Below are positions 39,876 through 53,142 of a stretch of 64,000 nt of DNA, piece after piece. The notes under the pieces are model-generated. The model saw only the letters and a program-made list of their open reading frames with translations. It did no database searches and had not been told where the DNA came from. Location: NCBI RefSeq assembly GCF_963576545.1, contig NC_083651.1:7113886-7177885 (forward strand), in the 5' to 3' direction. The first letter of the stretch is position 1. Every line of letters starts with the position of its first letter. The stretch is from Limanda limanda (Eukaryota > Chordata > Actinopteri > Pleuronectiformes > Pleuronectidae). The position numbers were made by a program, and so were the translations under genes.

Positions 39876-39942
<67 letters not shown>
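39771..39942. repeat. Compound (GT)n(GAGT)n(GT)n microsatellite
   Basis: A (GT)n block, about 13 GAGT units (39830-39881), then a second (GT)n block of similar length. The tract is symmetric about its centre. Confidence 0.95.
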
Positions 39943-39945
<3 letters not shown>

Positions 39946-40663
39946 CAGGATAACTATTTGAAGTGAGTGGTTTGCTTTGGTGGGTTGTTTCACTGGTTCT
40001 CCTGATTGACCCGAGTTATGAGACACAGAATCAGTTGCATTCATCTAAAGGTCGTCTTTTTAAAAATGTGTTATAGCTTCATGACACCTCTGTGCATGAA
40101 GCCTGTGCACGTTCTGCATTTATATTTACACAATCTGGTCTGTTGGTTTGTGACAATATTCAGATGATCAAATATCATATTTTCTCATGAATCTCACTCA
40201 CTATTCCTGCAGACACTTTCTGGATTGTGTCTAACAAACATTTACAGTAACATGAAATCATTTCCTTTTCACAATAACTTAACAAAGGCCACAGAACCGC
40301 GGTGACACTTGTTGCCCCGGTGGTCTCACACGGTGTCAGGCGGCCCCTTCCTCCCTCGGCCGGGCTCCATCCAGAGGGGCCTGTTTGATACCTGCTCATT
40401 ATCCCGGGCCCTCACAGCTGAGCAGCACAGAACCACCCGGGGGCCACTGCTCCAGCGGTGCGAGAGATCCAGATGTTTCCCGTAAAATCAGACGGAAAAA
40501 GCTACAAAACTTTAATTTGCAGTAAAAAGGGAATAAAGTGAGGGTTTACACTCTGTGCGCCTCAAACGCTTTTCTGTGTTCGTCTGGTTCAATAAAAAAC
40601 TAAATCCCAAGGTTAGCCTTCCACCACTCTGCAGGCTGATGTCGGCCTGACTGAACTTCCCCT

Positions 40664-40669
40664 CAGTGT

Positions 40670-40730
<61 letters not shown>
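40664..40730. repeat. (GT)n microsatellite
   Basis: GT run of about 30 units with one TTT interruption near the start. Confidence 0.93.
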
Positions 40731-40732
<2 letters not shown>

Positions 40733-43473
40733 GCAAAGTTGGAGGTCAGCTGTCAGCTGCCACCACAGCAATAAGACTTGAAGTAAGTATTGATCCTTCT
40801 CTGTTTATCCCCCATTGTGGACGATCACTTATCAAGGAATTCTTCATTCTTTAAGTTTGGCAAATAATAGGAATCATGATGATCAAATAGGATTTTCTGT
40901 ATTTCCAGTTATGGGGAAGAAAATACTTTATGTTTGTAAAAGAGAAAATAAAACAAAGGCCTGATATTTAAAGAGAATCCAGTGAAAATAAGTTTAATTT
41001 ATATGAGGACTAGGGTAAATTAATTTTAGTTCAGCTGTTATAATTGACTAAAACACTGCAGGTGCACTTATTTCCTCCATAAATCATCACATCTCGATGC
41101 CGACTGTTGCCCATGAGAACGACTCTATTTGCCCTCTGCCCTGACATTAGATGAGTCTGGTTCTGGCCTCGGTGTCTGTGCAGATATTCTGACGTCTAAA
41201 CTAATAGAGCGATGTATCCTGATGCACATGGAACCTCACACAGAGAGAGAGAGAGAGCTGCTGCTGCTCAGAGGAACCTGGCAGAACCCGGGCTGCGGAG
41301 GCCGCCTGGATGAAGAGGAATTACCCGAGGTTCTGGCCGGTTCCTCCAGCTCGTATCCCCCTTCCCCTCATTTCATCAGTTAATCAGACTCCTTAAGACT
41401 TTGATCCGGCCCAGAAGGCTCCTGCCACATTCTCATCAGGCCTCAGGAAGGTGATTTCTTTGCTTCAAGGACTATTTCCCTGAAGTCTGTGGGCACACAA
41501 AATAACACACACATATTCACAATCGAGTGCGGCTGAACCCAGCTGTGCTGACGGAGGTTCAGGTTCAAGCCAAGATTCACCAAACTGCTCCGGAGATTTA
41601 AATAAACACCTTCCCCTTGGGATATTGGTTCAGAGCCTCAAACCAAAGGTGGATGTAAAACCTTAGAGAGGATTTACATGCCGTGAAAACAACAGGACCG
41701 TTGCTCTCGCTGAACCTTGAAGGATTCTCACCCGGAGCGACAGGAGAACGAGCTCTCACCTGTGGATGTGTCCGTCAGTGAGGAGCTCCACCCGTCTCTC
41801 CTGCTGCTGCTGGAGTCACCGACCCTGCAGCAGACATCCTCCATGTATGGTGCATGTGAATGAGACGATATGATACCAACATGCATCTGCAGCTTTTGTA
41901 AAATTAGAAAGAAATCACCCAAAATGCATCTTTCATTAAAACTGGCAGAATAACATAGAACGTAATGATGTAAACTTTGAATAACAGGAATATGAATGAA
42001 ATATTCTATTAGCAACTCATGTAAATAATGTCTTATTCTGAATGAGCTCAAAAGTTTTTCATATTAGTGTCAATGTAAACACAGTCATTGTGTTCCGTTT
42101 GTGTTGATGCAGATTCATCATCTGTGTCTGCTCCACAAGTGTGTTGTCCTGACAGAAACTTTGATTCAAGTCCCACGTCCGAGCTGAGTGATGTGAACAA
42201 ACAAAAGACTCATCTCCTTCATGTCACAGGGAATAAGAAAATACAAATCTAAATGTGAAAAACACTAAACTGAGTAATATTTGACCTGCAATTTGAAGAT
42301 AGTCCTAAAGTATTTATGGGAATGTGTGTGTGTGTGTGTGTGTTGCATAGCTCTTGCTCTTGGCTCTGAGCCTCTGAGCACATCTTCTTTTCTGGCGTTG
42401 TCCGCAGTCCATCTGGTCTCAGCTTACACATGCACACACACTCTTACACACAAACTGACAAACACACACACACTTATACACACACTTATACACACACTGA
42501 CACACACACACACACAGTGCAGAGAAAACTGCCGTGGACAATAACAACGTTTTAAAAAAAAACTGCTCAGTTTCCTTCGTCCGTTCCATGTGTGAAATGC
42601 TCTGTATTTCTGCCCCGGCCTCTCGGTGGTCTTCACACTGGGGGGGTGGGGGGGGGGGGCACTCTCACTGGTCATCACATGTCACTGCCCACAAGGTTAG
42701 AGACCACCTGACTTTGGGACAGATGAGATGAGGGACATGTAGGTGATTTCATTTCACCAGGGGAAACGTTGTCTCTGCTCTCACTGGTTTCACCGTCTCC
42801 ACAAACAAAAGCCATCAACAGTCATTTCGTTTTTTTCCTGATGATCGTTGGATTCACTCTCCTCTGCCGGACCCTCCGGGGGTGGGGGGGTCGGTGGGTT
42901 TGCTCAGGCATGTGAGAATCACCGCCTTGGTCTCATCTTGGCTCCTCACCGCTGCTCGAGCTTGAGGTTTATGATAGAAATCGCTGGCTTGATAATTTGC
43001 CGTCACCGTGGCCACAGGAAAAACCCACGGAGCCGACACTTCCAGACTTTCCCTTCTTCTTGTTCTTTTTCTTTTTCCTCTTCACCGTTTACATCTAAGA
43101 ATCGGAAACAGCTTCAGCATCGTCTTCACCTCCAGCTGTGAAACCTGAGTCACCCCCAGGTGTCGGGAGGAGGAGGGGGGAGATGGGGAAGGAGGGGTCC
43201 TACGTGTGTTTGTAGGGCGACATGCCGGCGTCCCCCCCCCCCCACCCTCCTGCTTTGCTCTTCATTAGCACCGGTGAGGACCTCGGGGGTCAGCAGAGGT
43301 CAGAGGGTCACACACCAGTTCAGAGTGTCCAGGAGACGCCCTTCTCCCCAACTCAGCTTAGTTTTCTCCTCATTCGTTAAGAGAACTTCTGATATGTAAA
43401 CAAAGGTTATTAACATTTAACTTTGCCAAAAGGTAAGATTAAGATTCCGGTTTGAATTAGAATTACTCTCAGC

Positions 43474-43773
43474 TAGGGTTGCAAAAGGGCGGAAAGTTTC
43501 CGGTTAATTTCTGGAAACTTTCCGGAAACTTTCCGCGGGAATATTAAGGAATTTTGGGATTTTTGAAAAAAACATTTCACTCCATCTAATGTAGAAGGAA
43601 AGGCTGTGTACATTTGCAAATACTGTGCAAAGACCTATGTTAAGAATGACACGACGATGCAGAAGCATATAGTCAAGTGCCCAAAGTTTCCTCAGGGCTC
43701 AAATCAGCCTATGACCAGACTTCATACATCAGTTGCACAGATGTGCCTGATTTTCTTTCATCAAGATTCATGA
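43474..43773 (+). pseudogene. Decayed hAT transposon fragment with BED zinc finger
   Basis: It begins with 'AGGGTTGCAAAAGGGCGGAAAGTTTCCGG' and repeated GGAAACTTTCC motifs, a typical degenerate hAT-type 5' end. An open stretch from 43567 to a TGA at 43771-43773 encodes a BED-type finger: a CKYC cysteine pair, then MQKH and KC (residue pattern C-x2-C...H-x4-C), followed by PKFPQGS. BED fingers are the N-terminal DNA-binding domain of hAT transposases. No catalytic domain follows, and a stop lies just upstream, so this is a remnant and not a domesticated gene on present evidence. Confidence 0.7.
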
Positions 43774-46130
43774 ATTCCTGGTAAATGGTTCAAAATACTG
43801 AACAACTCACAAAGTAAAAAACAATTCATGGTTCTGCCGTCTGATGAGTTCTTCTCCCGATCTGAACCACATCCTTCCACCGAGTTTGGTATTAATCCAT
43901 CGACCCGTTTGTGCATAATCCTGTTTACTAACAGGTTAAAAAAGAAAATTATAAAATACAAATATGTATATAAACATTATAGTAACAGGCAGATGTATTT
44001 GGGAGTTTTACCAACAGAACATATTTGTGTGATCTGGCTCGTGTGGGTATTCACTCTCTAATGTGTTTTACCATGAAGGTCATTATGGAGTGGAGGTGGA
44101 GTTTACAGTTCTGGTGGAGGTGAAGCAGGAACTGGAACTGGATGTTCTGGTTCATCCTGTAACTTAAAAACCAAAGCGAAGGGTTCCTGAGCGCCACAGA
44201 CCTTGTGGTGATCTCGACTCCCAGACCGACGCTGACCCCGGCCTCAGTGTTGTGTTTGCACCGGCTCCTCGGAGGCTCGCGTGTCCTCGTCCCTTTGACG
44301 CTTCGCACCAGACTAAACACTGACAGTAGCAAGACAAGCAAACGCTGCACAGCTTTGCAAACACTCGATGGATCAGAGGTCGTAACTGGACCGATGAAAA
44401 TCCACTGGAAAGAAGAGCAGACAGTGACAGGACGGTCTCTGAATAAAACAAGTGAAGCTGGATATTAAAAAAATGAATTTGACTCGGATTCTTTCTTCAG
44501 ATTTCCACTTTTCTGAGTCCCGACGTACATGTTTGTGTGTCGGTGACTCGAAACAGATCCTAATGACTCTCGTGTGTAATTAGTTTTATTTGTCATCGCA
44601 GCAGCTGGCGAAAAAACCTCACGGCCCATTTCGAGTCAGACCAACCTGCAATTAAAAACCGTGGTGATGAGCACAGCTGAGGGGGGGGGAGAAGCCTCTT
44701 TCTGATTCTGTGGCTGGACGTGTAATGAGAGAGCAAAGTGACACCGCGTGAAGACGAGCCGCCGCAGAGAAACAGGAGGGGATATACGAGTGGGGGGGGG
44801 TAACCAGATTTCAACCCTTTGTTGTGGCGAAGGCGGCCATCTTCTCGGCTGGTCTTCAGATGGGAGGGTGGAGGGGTGGAAAGTTCAACTTGCAGGACTC
44901 CACCTTTCCACCGACCCGACCTCTTCTCGGGTGGGGGGGGGGTCACGGAGCTGAAGGTGAGACGGGCAGTCTGCGTGTCGGGGGGGGGGGGCTCCGGCCA
45001 CTGAGGAACCATAAAGAGAACCAGCTCCCACCCTCACATCATTCTCTTTCTCTTTTTGAAAACCCCATCAGAGCTCAGCATCTGTATGAAGGTAAACATT
45101 TGTCCCTGGTGTCTGTTTAAACGTGTCCCCCCCACACCCCCACCCCCGCCCCCCCCCGAGGATCCAGAGACGTGCTCCTCTTCGTTAGCCTCGGACCCGG
45201 CCCGGCGTCTCCGAGCTCCGTGATTTACAGAGATTGTGACGAGGGCCACAAAGCCGTATTATTTACACTGACTCAGTAAATCCAGGGTCTGACAGAGAAG
45301 CAGAGGAATGTGTGTTTATTTGAGGGGGGGGGGGGGCGGCCATGTTTGCCTTTGGACTGTTGTCTCAGCGTTAGCTCCACCACCGACAGGGATTCACTAC
45401 TGTTTATTTGGACACTAGCTCTGACCTTTGCCCTGTCCGTGTTGGGGGGTAATCCCAGTCAACGCTACTGTTGGGAAACCTCTACCAGTTCCTCTAACAC
45501 TGCCTCCTACTGGACCTGAAGGGAACTCCTCTAATTTACACACATCGAAGTGTGTTTACAGTTCTTGAGAACTACTTCCTGTCGCCTGTTCGACACCACG
45601 ACCTAACCACTGAACTGTTGGTGATCAAGGTGCATTGTGGGTAATGTAGGCAGCAATCTGGTCTGTTCTACAAAGAATATAACTGATCTAAAGCCTGATA
45701 ATATTTTAAATTGCATTTTAGTGTTGTCATTTGCCGCCATAACTTTTTTTTTTATCAGATCTAAAAGGAGCTTTGTCAAGTTTATCTTCAAATGCAGACT
45801 TGGGAAGATGTCGCCCCGAAATGGGAAACCACTTGTATCTGAAATCCTGCTGCACTGCATTGTTTCCAATGTATACATATAATTCTAAATGAAAAAGCTG
45901 TACATTATAAATGCAACTGTATGAATGTGCAATGCTGAATTCTGTCGTCAGCACCTGAGCTGCAGAACTAATGGCTCAGTGGATGAGTGTTGCAGGTCAG
46001 GTGACCTCCTCAGTATCGTCCTTCATGCTCGACTGTGACACACAAACACGTCACCTGAAAGTGAATAAAACCTTTTCTTTTCAAATAAAAAAACAATATC
46101 AGACATGAAAAGCAGACACTTCTAGTTGTT
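43774..46130. other. Twist-HDAC intergenic interval, right part
   Basis: No exon recognised. Contains poly-G runs at 44931-44942, 44980-44991 and 45324-45336, a C-rich stretch near 45127-45158, and a plus-strand AATAAA pair at about 46063 and 46086 that could end an unidentified + transcript. A possible SINE-like piece is 45966-46070 (AATGGCTCAGTGGATGAGTG). Confidence 0.45.
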
Positions 46131-46863
46131 TTTTTTCCAAAACAATACTTTATATCGTAGATGTCAAAGACAACATGTTAGAGAAAAGGTTCCCCAGAGA
46201 AATGTACTATTTCTGTAACAACGTTGGAACGAGTCAAAAAACATAACTGATAAAAAACAAGAATATGCATTTTATACATATGTAAACCTAGAACTGTTTT
46301 TGAACCACAGTGGTCATAGTGATGATTGGCTTATTTACTGGAATGGACAACTGTAACAATAACCAGGCAGCGTGATGAAGCCCTTTAATCCGTCCGGATG
46401 TGACCGGGAACAAACAAGTCTTCCCAAAAGTCTCACCAAGGTCACATCCAGCCTGGTGTTGAAAATAAAAATAAAGAAAAGTCAATTCTGTTGTCGCAGT
46501 TTACAAAGTGTCCCCTTAAAACAATTTGCTTTTCTACATAAATACAATTAAAATCTATCGTCTGTGTTACAAGTGCTAGATACCTTTTTTTTTGTTTTCT
46601 TCTTCTCATTTTATGTGTCAAATATTCAGCTGAAGTCTTTCAGATTTTGAAGAGTCCATATGCTACAAGAAGAAACACGACATGGAAAGCGCCCGAGCTC
46701 CTCCCCAGCAGAAACACAAAAGCAGTAAAACAAAAACAAGAGAGATAGGACAGTCTGGATACAGTGAAAGTACTAACGTCCTTCAGTGCTCGATCCCTTG
46801 TGCTGTCATGTGGTGTGAGGCAGAGGGAGAGGCAGGTAGGCAGTGCATGCAGACATATGGATC

Positions 46864-46905
<42 letters not shown>

Positions 46906-48743
46906 AATGGAGTGGAGTCGGACCAGGCCGCATAAATAAACACACCGCTCCTGGACCTGGCTGGACTGAGCCGGGAGGGTGAGAACAAAGAGAGGTGCCC
47001 CCCCTCCCAGTGAATGGAAATTGTATCTAAATGGAATGTCACCGCTTTTTCTTTTTGTTCCCAGACATTGTGTTAAGACTAACAGTGAAGACAGACGGCC
47101 CGGAGGAGCCAGCGGGTGCTGGTCTTGGCTCCTCTCGACAAACCAAAGCATTCACCGGGAGAAACCCAATGACTGGCACTGCTGTGCAAAGGTTCTGGGA
47201 ATGTTCTGGTGCTGAGTTACCATCTGATCCACTGTGCTTACATGCTCAGAGACGTCAACAGATCGTGGTCGGAGTGATGCTCAGCTCAGCGTGATGTTGT
47301 GTCACCATAACGTGGACCTGGTCCTCAGGAACAAATGATCCCAGAAGTGACGCAGAAAGCACGAGAGGAAGTAAAGTCTTTCCAAACCGTTCGAGATAAA
47401 ACTTAATGCCTGGACCAACTTTGTGAGGCACAATTTACTGCACACGCTTTCCTTTGTTCCTCTAAATGTGGAAGGTTCTTAAAATAACCTTTGACCTCTC
47501 TGGCCATCTGCAGGAGCCATGGGAAAGGACGTCATGGAGGTGATTTAGAGACACGTGACATCAAAGCTGCATCTGCAGAAAGAGACGGCGTCACTAGGAC
47601 AGACGAGGTCAGTCAACATGACCACATCTACTTGACTTGTATCTGAGCGAGATTTGGCCATTTGAAATGTGAAACCTTCTTCTAAAGATATATTAAACTT
47701 GTTAGAAAAAATAATTGTTGCTCTATCAGGAGAAGTCAGGAATGGTATTTGTGTGTGTGTCCCGGGAGAAGGGACAGATTCGAGGAATCAAGCACCTGTG
47801 ATCTTTTGGCTACGGGACAGAATTAATGAACACCAGGCCGTCGAGATTACACGTGAATTCAAAGGAATGTTATTTCAAAATAAAAGGACACGAGGCCTGA
47901 TAACAAATAAGTGATCAGGGGAAGAGTAGGGCCACGTCCCAATTCAAACCCACCCTCCACTTGTTTCTTACTCTTTTAAAGCCGTGAGGAAGAGGAACAC
48001 GTGTGAAGGAACTCACAACCACGTTGGTCATTATATAGATCTCTAGAATCCAGATATTGAATCTTTAGTTACAGTTCTACGAGTGCCAGCCGTCTACACA
48101 CATACATGAAGAGAAGTGTGGACTCGAATGAACGTGTGAGGCTGAGCGGAGGTGTCATGGTGCATTATGGGATGGATGAGGCCAAACACTTGTCATCAGT
48201 GTGGAAAGACAAAGAGAAAACCAGTAAAATGCTACTCAACACGTAACAAACTGTAAAGGAGTACAGCACAGGGCGTCGTCAGTAACACTCAGAGAAGAGC
48301 CGAGCGTATGCAGGGCTCGTGGAAAAGATCATTTTCAATACAGACTTCAAAAACAAGATCATAGTATTTCATGATGTATAGATATATATAATATACTCAT
48401 TTCTTTTTTTATATATAAATCTACTATGAACAGACAGTAAATACACAATTGGCCATCATTGTACAAAGTAGAAACATCTGCGTTCCTGTCCTCCCCCCTC
48501 CCGCTCCCCCCCAAAACCCATAAAACACAGTCGTGTAATGTCCACGAGGATCCTCACCTGTCCTTTGTGAAGATCAGAAAAAAAGAAATAAAAAACAGCG
48601 GAGAGAGGGGACCAAGAGTGCAAGACAATAGGAGGACACGTTTCAAAAGACACAACGACGTCACTGGAGTCCAATGAAAGGGCGACAAAAGACAAAGAGA
48701 CACTGTTGGGAGGGACAAAATAAAGTAGAGTAGTCGTTAAGAG

Positions 48744-48787
<44 letters not shown>

Positions 48788-50597
48788 CAGGAATACTCAG
48801 GAGATCATTGTCCTATGTACAGTAAACAACAGTGAACACCACAGCACTGTTTCTGTTCAATGAGAAAACTAAATACATTAAAACACGACATTAGTCCTTT
48901 TTCCAGAGGAGATAAAGAAAGAAGGTAGTTACCCAGAGGCCAGAACACATGTTGGAGTGATGGTTACAGATGAGAAGTTAACCACAACCAGACAAACAGG
49001 GTTCACTACAGCAAGGCTAGTGGCTGGTGTTTAGTGTAATCTGGAAAACTCTAAGCAAACTTTAAGCTTCCTCTTGTTAAAAATTTGGATTTTAAACTGA
49101 TTCCAAAAGATTCAGATTTCTAAGGCAGATCGATACAGTATTAACTTCTATATTTCAAACTTCTGCAACACAAACCTAGAGGAGGATTCATGTTGAGGAG
49201 AGTCTGGGATACATGTGCTCTGAGGGATACTGTTTACGCATGGTCTCATCCTGACTCTAAAAATATGTGTTTACACTTCAATATTTAGAAAGAGCAGCTT
49301 CCCTGTGTATGAACAGATGTGCACACACCTGCCCTCACACACACAGCACCTGACATTTGGGGAGCAGATGTGCTTAACAAGGGGCATGAAACGCTAAACC
49401 AGCTGTGTGTGAGAGCCTGGAACACCCCTCTGGAAAATCCCAGGTGGTATGGTCCTGGTTGCCATGGAGACACAGTGGTCTTAAAGAGACAAATCGTAAA
49501 GAGTGAAATCGTCGATGATAAATCCGACTCTACAGAGGTGATAGTCCACCTTTTGAGTTCTCAGATGTCTTGGTGCTCTAGTACAGTGCATGCTACATTA
49601 TTAACCGTTTACAGGAGTAATATTAATCCCACGTTTAACTTGCTTTTAAAACTGAACCAACTCCAACCTGTGGCCGGGAACTACCTTCCGAAGTAAAGAC
49701 TAAGGAGGAAGGAGGAAAGAGAAAGGAGGAGGTGCAGGGACAGACAGTTGGCTGGTTGCAGGGAGTTCAGGGGGAAAATGCCGAGCTCCTCCCGTCTATG
49801 TGCCGACAACATGCAGGCAGAGGACGACTTCTTAGGAAAGAAATGTTTGAGGGGGTTGGGGAGAAGCATGTTCGTTCCCTAACCTGTTGTTTTTCTTTTT
49901 TTTAAGGCTTAAGTTCAACAGAAAATCCACCAGGTTTTTTTTTTCTTCTTCTTTAAAGGGCACAAGGGCACAGTCGTCTACTGTCAATCCTTTAGAAACC
50001 AGAACACCCGCTGACAAGTCTCATCCGAGGCCTCCAGCCACCGCGTTGGTTCCTTCCATCGGGGAACATTTGAAAAGAGCAGGAATGATCCGTCCGCAGT
50101 GCAGAGTCACAATCACATCAGCTCCGGTGGGTTTTTTTCTGACAAAGGTTGAGAAAATGACGATAAAGCGCAGAGAAAAACTGGAATAATAAAGAGAGAG
50201 AGAGGCAGACAACTGCAGATCGTCTGTACAAGGTTGCGACTGGCATTGGAAAAGTTTGTCTGTATAGTGTTTTAAAAGCACTGGCACTCAAGGCTGTCAT
50301 TGCAGGATTGTTGAGTCAATCCTCTCGTATCCAAGGTGTTGTCGACAGGACGATGCAACACATTGGTTCTGATCAGTCTGTGTGCTGCTGATCAGTGAAT
50401 GCGTCGCACATCCTCAGTGTTCCTGCTCCTGTGGAGCGCCACTCGCTCCGCCTGTTCCCTCCCGTGAGAAGATGCCATCTTGATCAGTCGGGGTGGGGGG
50501 GTATTGGAGAGCTGGAGTGGCGTTTAAACTGAAATTCACTGGATGAGGACACTGTCAGAGATAAAGTCTGAGTGGTCAAAAGGCAAGAGATGTTTCT
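46131..50597 (-). other. Probable long 3'UTR of the class IIa HDAC gene
   Basis: Starts right after the TAG at 50598-50600 on the minus strand. The sequence is moderately AT-rich, largely free of interspersed repeats, and includes AU-rich blocks (about 48360-48440) and an 'ACTTTGTACAATGATGG' stretch. A variant poly(A) signal TATAAA on the minus strand near 46151-46156 could end it. HDAC4 in mammals has a 3'UTR of several kb. The 3' boundary is an inference. Simple repeats inside: (GA)n 46867-46901 and (GT)n 48747-48786. Confidence 0.35.
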
Positions 50598-50637
50598 CTA
50601 CATAGGAACCTCCTCCTCCATCGGTTCCTCCTCAGCC
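50598..50637 (-). CDS. hdac4: Class IIa histone deacetylase (hdac4-like), last coding exon
   Basis: Reads AEEEPMEEEVPM and TAG after the acceptor CTCTTCCCCAG. Its first base (G) completes an Arg codon begun in the previous exon (AG|G), so the phase matches. The EEPMEEE C-terminal end is the conserved finish of HDAC4/5/9 proteins. The ending closest to mind is HDAC4's (EEPMEEEPPL); here it is EVPM. Confidence 0.9.
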
Positions 50638-51104
50638 CTGGGGAAGAGATAACACCGTAAACGAGGTTGTAGTATTATCCTCTTAAGCCGTTTTCAGACA
50701 TGAACATGAAAGGAAAACAGAAAAAATGTCTGGAGCCAATTTCCTAGACATTTTCCGTAGTTTGCTTTTAACATTATGAAGAATGCAGAAGGAGATTATC
50801 CAAGTCAGGCACGGTAAAATGTCCATAGCCTTCAGCTGAGGGCAGTAATAATTGTTTTTGTGTGTTTGTGTGTGTGACATTGCCCTTAAACTGGGCAGAT
50901 TGTGTACATGTTATTTAGCTGTTAGCGGAAACAACCTGCCTGCTGCAGCTGGACTGATGAGACTGAACCCTACAGACCATCAAACCAAACTCTGAGCTTC
51001 AAGGAACTGAAATCTACAGTTAGGTGCTAATTATCTGTGTCTCCATGACCGCACGTCTTTCTAATTACAGCTGTCAAATGAATCGTAGCCGCAGCACAAC
51101 GAAC
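50638..51104 (-). other. Intron between the last two hdac4 coding exons
   Basis: 467 bp between a GTTCGT donor and a CCCCAG acceptor. No other feature seen apart from a short GT-rich run near 50855-50876. Confidence 0.85.
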
Positions 51105-51246
51105 CTCTTTCCAATATGTTTGTTGGCAACAGACAGCGAGGCCATGGCGGAGACGGTCTCGGCTTCCTCTACGTCACGCTGGAGGACTTCGCTCAATGAG
51201 CATCCAACAGTGGGGGCGGAGCGTTGCAGCGAGCTCCAGTATTTAC
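51105..51246 (-). CDS. hdac4: Class IIa histone deacetylase (hdac4-like), penultimate coding exon
   Basis: 142 nt after the acceptor TTCTGTAG. GT completes a Ser codon split with the exon before, giving SKYWSSLQR. The 46 whole codons end with IGK and an AG that starts Arg. It holds the conserved EEAETVSAMASLSV segment, the CRM1-dependent nuclear export signal region of class IIa HDACs; SAMASLSV is HDAC4-like (HDAC9 has SALASLTV). KYW immediately after IEIQS is shared by HDAC4/5/9. The donor is AG|GTTCGT, a weaker match to the consensus than the other donors. Confidence 0.92.
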
Positions 51247-51418
51247 CTACAGAAGAGCAGGACAAGGCAGAAGAGTAACGAGTCATTAATGTGTGCAGTG
51301 TGTGGATATCTGATGTTTGACGTCATGATGGACTAGATGGGACACTTTAAAATCAACCAACTCTTGTTTCAAATTTGTATAGACATGATGTAGAATGATA
51401 TGGTGATAATCCACTCAC
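51247..51418 (-). other. Short hdac4 intron (172 bp)
   Basis: Compact intron between a GTGAGT donor and a TTCTGTAG acceptor. No other features. Confidence 0.88.
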
Positions 51419-51503
51419 TCTGAATTTCAATAACCTTCTCCATGGACTGGACAGCGTTGGCATTTGGTCTCTGCTGCATCACCTCATCTGGAATGGGGTC
51501 CAA
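51419..51503 (-). CDS. hdac4: Class IIa histone deacetylase (hdac4-like), antepenultimate coding exon
   Basis: 85 nt, acceptor CCTTGCAG, phase 0 start, donor CAGA|GTGAGT. The 28 codons read [18 protein letters not shown] then [10 protein letters not shown]. This is the helical region C-terminal to the deacetylase fold. [12 protein letters not shown] and SMEKV match HDAC4; HDAC9 differs at these places (LEP, HQSPNMNAV, SLQKI). This is one of the best discriminators for naming the gene hdac4. Confidence 0.93.
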
Positions 51504-52559
51504 CTGCAAGGAGGAGAAAACACATTAGAACACATTCTAGTTCTCATCCTCTCCTGAAAGTCAAACTTCCACATCGTACAGCGACAGCACTACGTCCTCC
51601 CAGAGGTCGTGTCTTTGAGATTCATCAGGACACTCGCTCTGTGATGTAATCACTGTGGGGAAGACAACTTGACGCTAATGGCACTGAACCTATACCAACG
51701 GGGAACCTCAGCTGAAACATCTGGAGCCATTACTGAGATGTAGCTGGGGTACGGCTGAATATGTATTTTTGTGAATGTGACACACAGGTGTTCAGACCGC
51801 TGCTGCTCCGAACGCCCGGTGGAAACCCCAGTTGAACTAATGCGGTTCCCTCCTGGTTTAAAGGATCACTTGTGAATGTGGAGGACAGCCCAGTGTTGAA
51901 TCACCACCAGAGGAGCTGCTGACACAATAGAAAATGCTCCTGCAGGTGCACGCCTCCTCCCACTCACTCACTCACAGCTTTGCTACGCTTTGACACAAAC
52001 TACACTGTGAGCTTTGTGCTGTGTCCCACTCCGAGGACACGCACTAGTGTACACAGATGCACACAAATGGAAACTGCCCGTTCACACAAATGCACACACA
52101 GACCTCCGGGAGAACTTCTAAGTCAATACGAAAACTCTCCCAAGCCACAACTCAGAAGAGAAAGCAGGACAAGTCCCAAATGTGCCTTCCCGACCCGGAA
52201 TGATTCAATTTCCCCTTTGGACGACACTTTCTCGTCCCACTTTGTCAAACGGGCTCATTCAGCTCGACATTCCAACACACACGGCACACATCCTTCCACT
52301 TCTCCATCTCCACCCCGGTGGAAGAAAGGACCAACTGAGGAACATGTGAAGAGAGACATGGGAGTAAAAGAGGAGATTTTTGGAGGAGAACACGAGGGAG
52401 AAGAGAAGAAAGTCATCGTCGGTCGGTCTCGCTCGGCCGAGGCTGGAAGTTTTCTTTTAATTAAAACAAATAGCATGTGGGAGGGGCTGGTAGGGGCTGA
52501 GGGAAGAGGCAGTCCAGGGAGAGGGATACTTTAATCCTGCTGTGGCACGACAGGCTACA

Positions 52560-52690
<131 letters not shown>

Positions 52691-52964
52691 GTGCATGAAT
52701 ATTTACATTGGGGTATTTGGTATTTGGCTGACAACTCACAAAAGCATACAACAGCAGAATAGGGTTAATTGCATCTTTGGCTCGAAACAAATGACATGAA
52801 ACCTGTGGATTTTGTTATATGACTGCACATCAACCCCTCTATAGTCCATCAGTTCATCCATGTTACAACCCGATGATAGAAAGTAAAAGTAGGATAAAAT
52901 TTTCTTTACACTAAAATTAAGCCCTTTATTTTTAGATGCTTTATATTTCCATGAGGAGCGGTTC

Positions 52965-53142
52965 CTCTCTGCGGAGGCCGCCATGTTTCGTACAGTAGCC
53001 CAGACTGGACAAACTAAACACCTTTTGAGTCTTTATGACAACTGAAGGCTACCACAGGAGGGTGAGGTGATGGGGATTCAGCTGCAACACGCAACTTCAC
53101 CACTAGATGTCACTAAATTCTACACACTGAACCTTTAAGGGG
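52965..53142 (+). mobile_element. Dispersed repeat ('CACTAGATGTCACTAAATTC' family)
   Basis: Module order: GGCCGCCATGTTTCGTACAGTAGCCCAGACTGGACAAAC, CTGAAGGCTACCACAGG, and an end of CACCACTAGATGTCACTAAATTCTACACACTGAACCTTTAA. A shorter related piece lies at about 10010-10076. This end sequence is common in percomorph genomes. Confidence 0.65.

Larger units (their letters stand above)
38811..43473. other. Twist-HDAC intergenic interval, left part
   Basis: No exon is supported. It includes a 14-G run (39636-39649), the compound GT/GAGT repeat, (GT)n at 40664-40730, CA-rich stretches at 42432-42515, and G runs near 42641-42659 and 42890. The remaining sequence is unremarkable. Confidence 0.5.
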
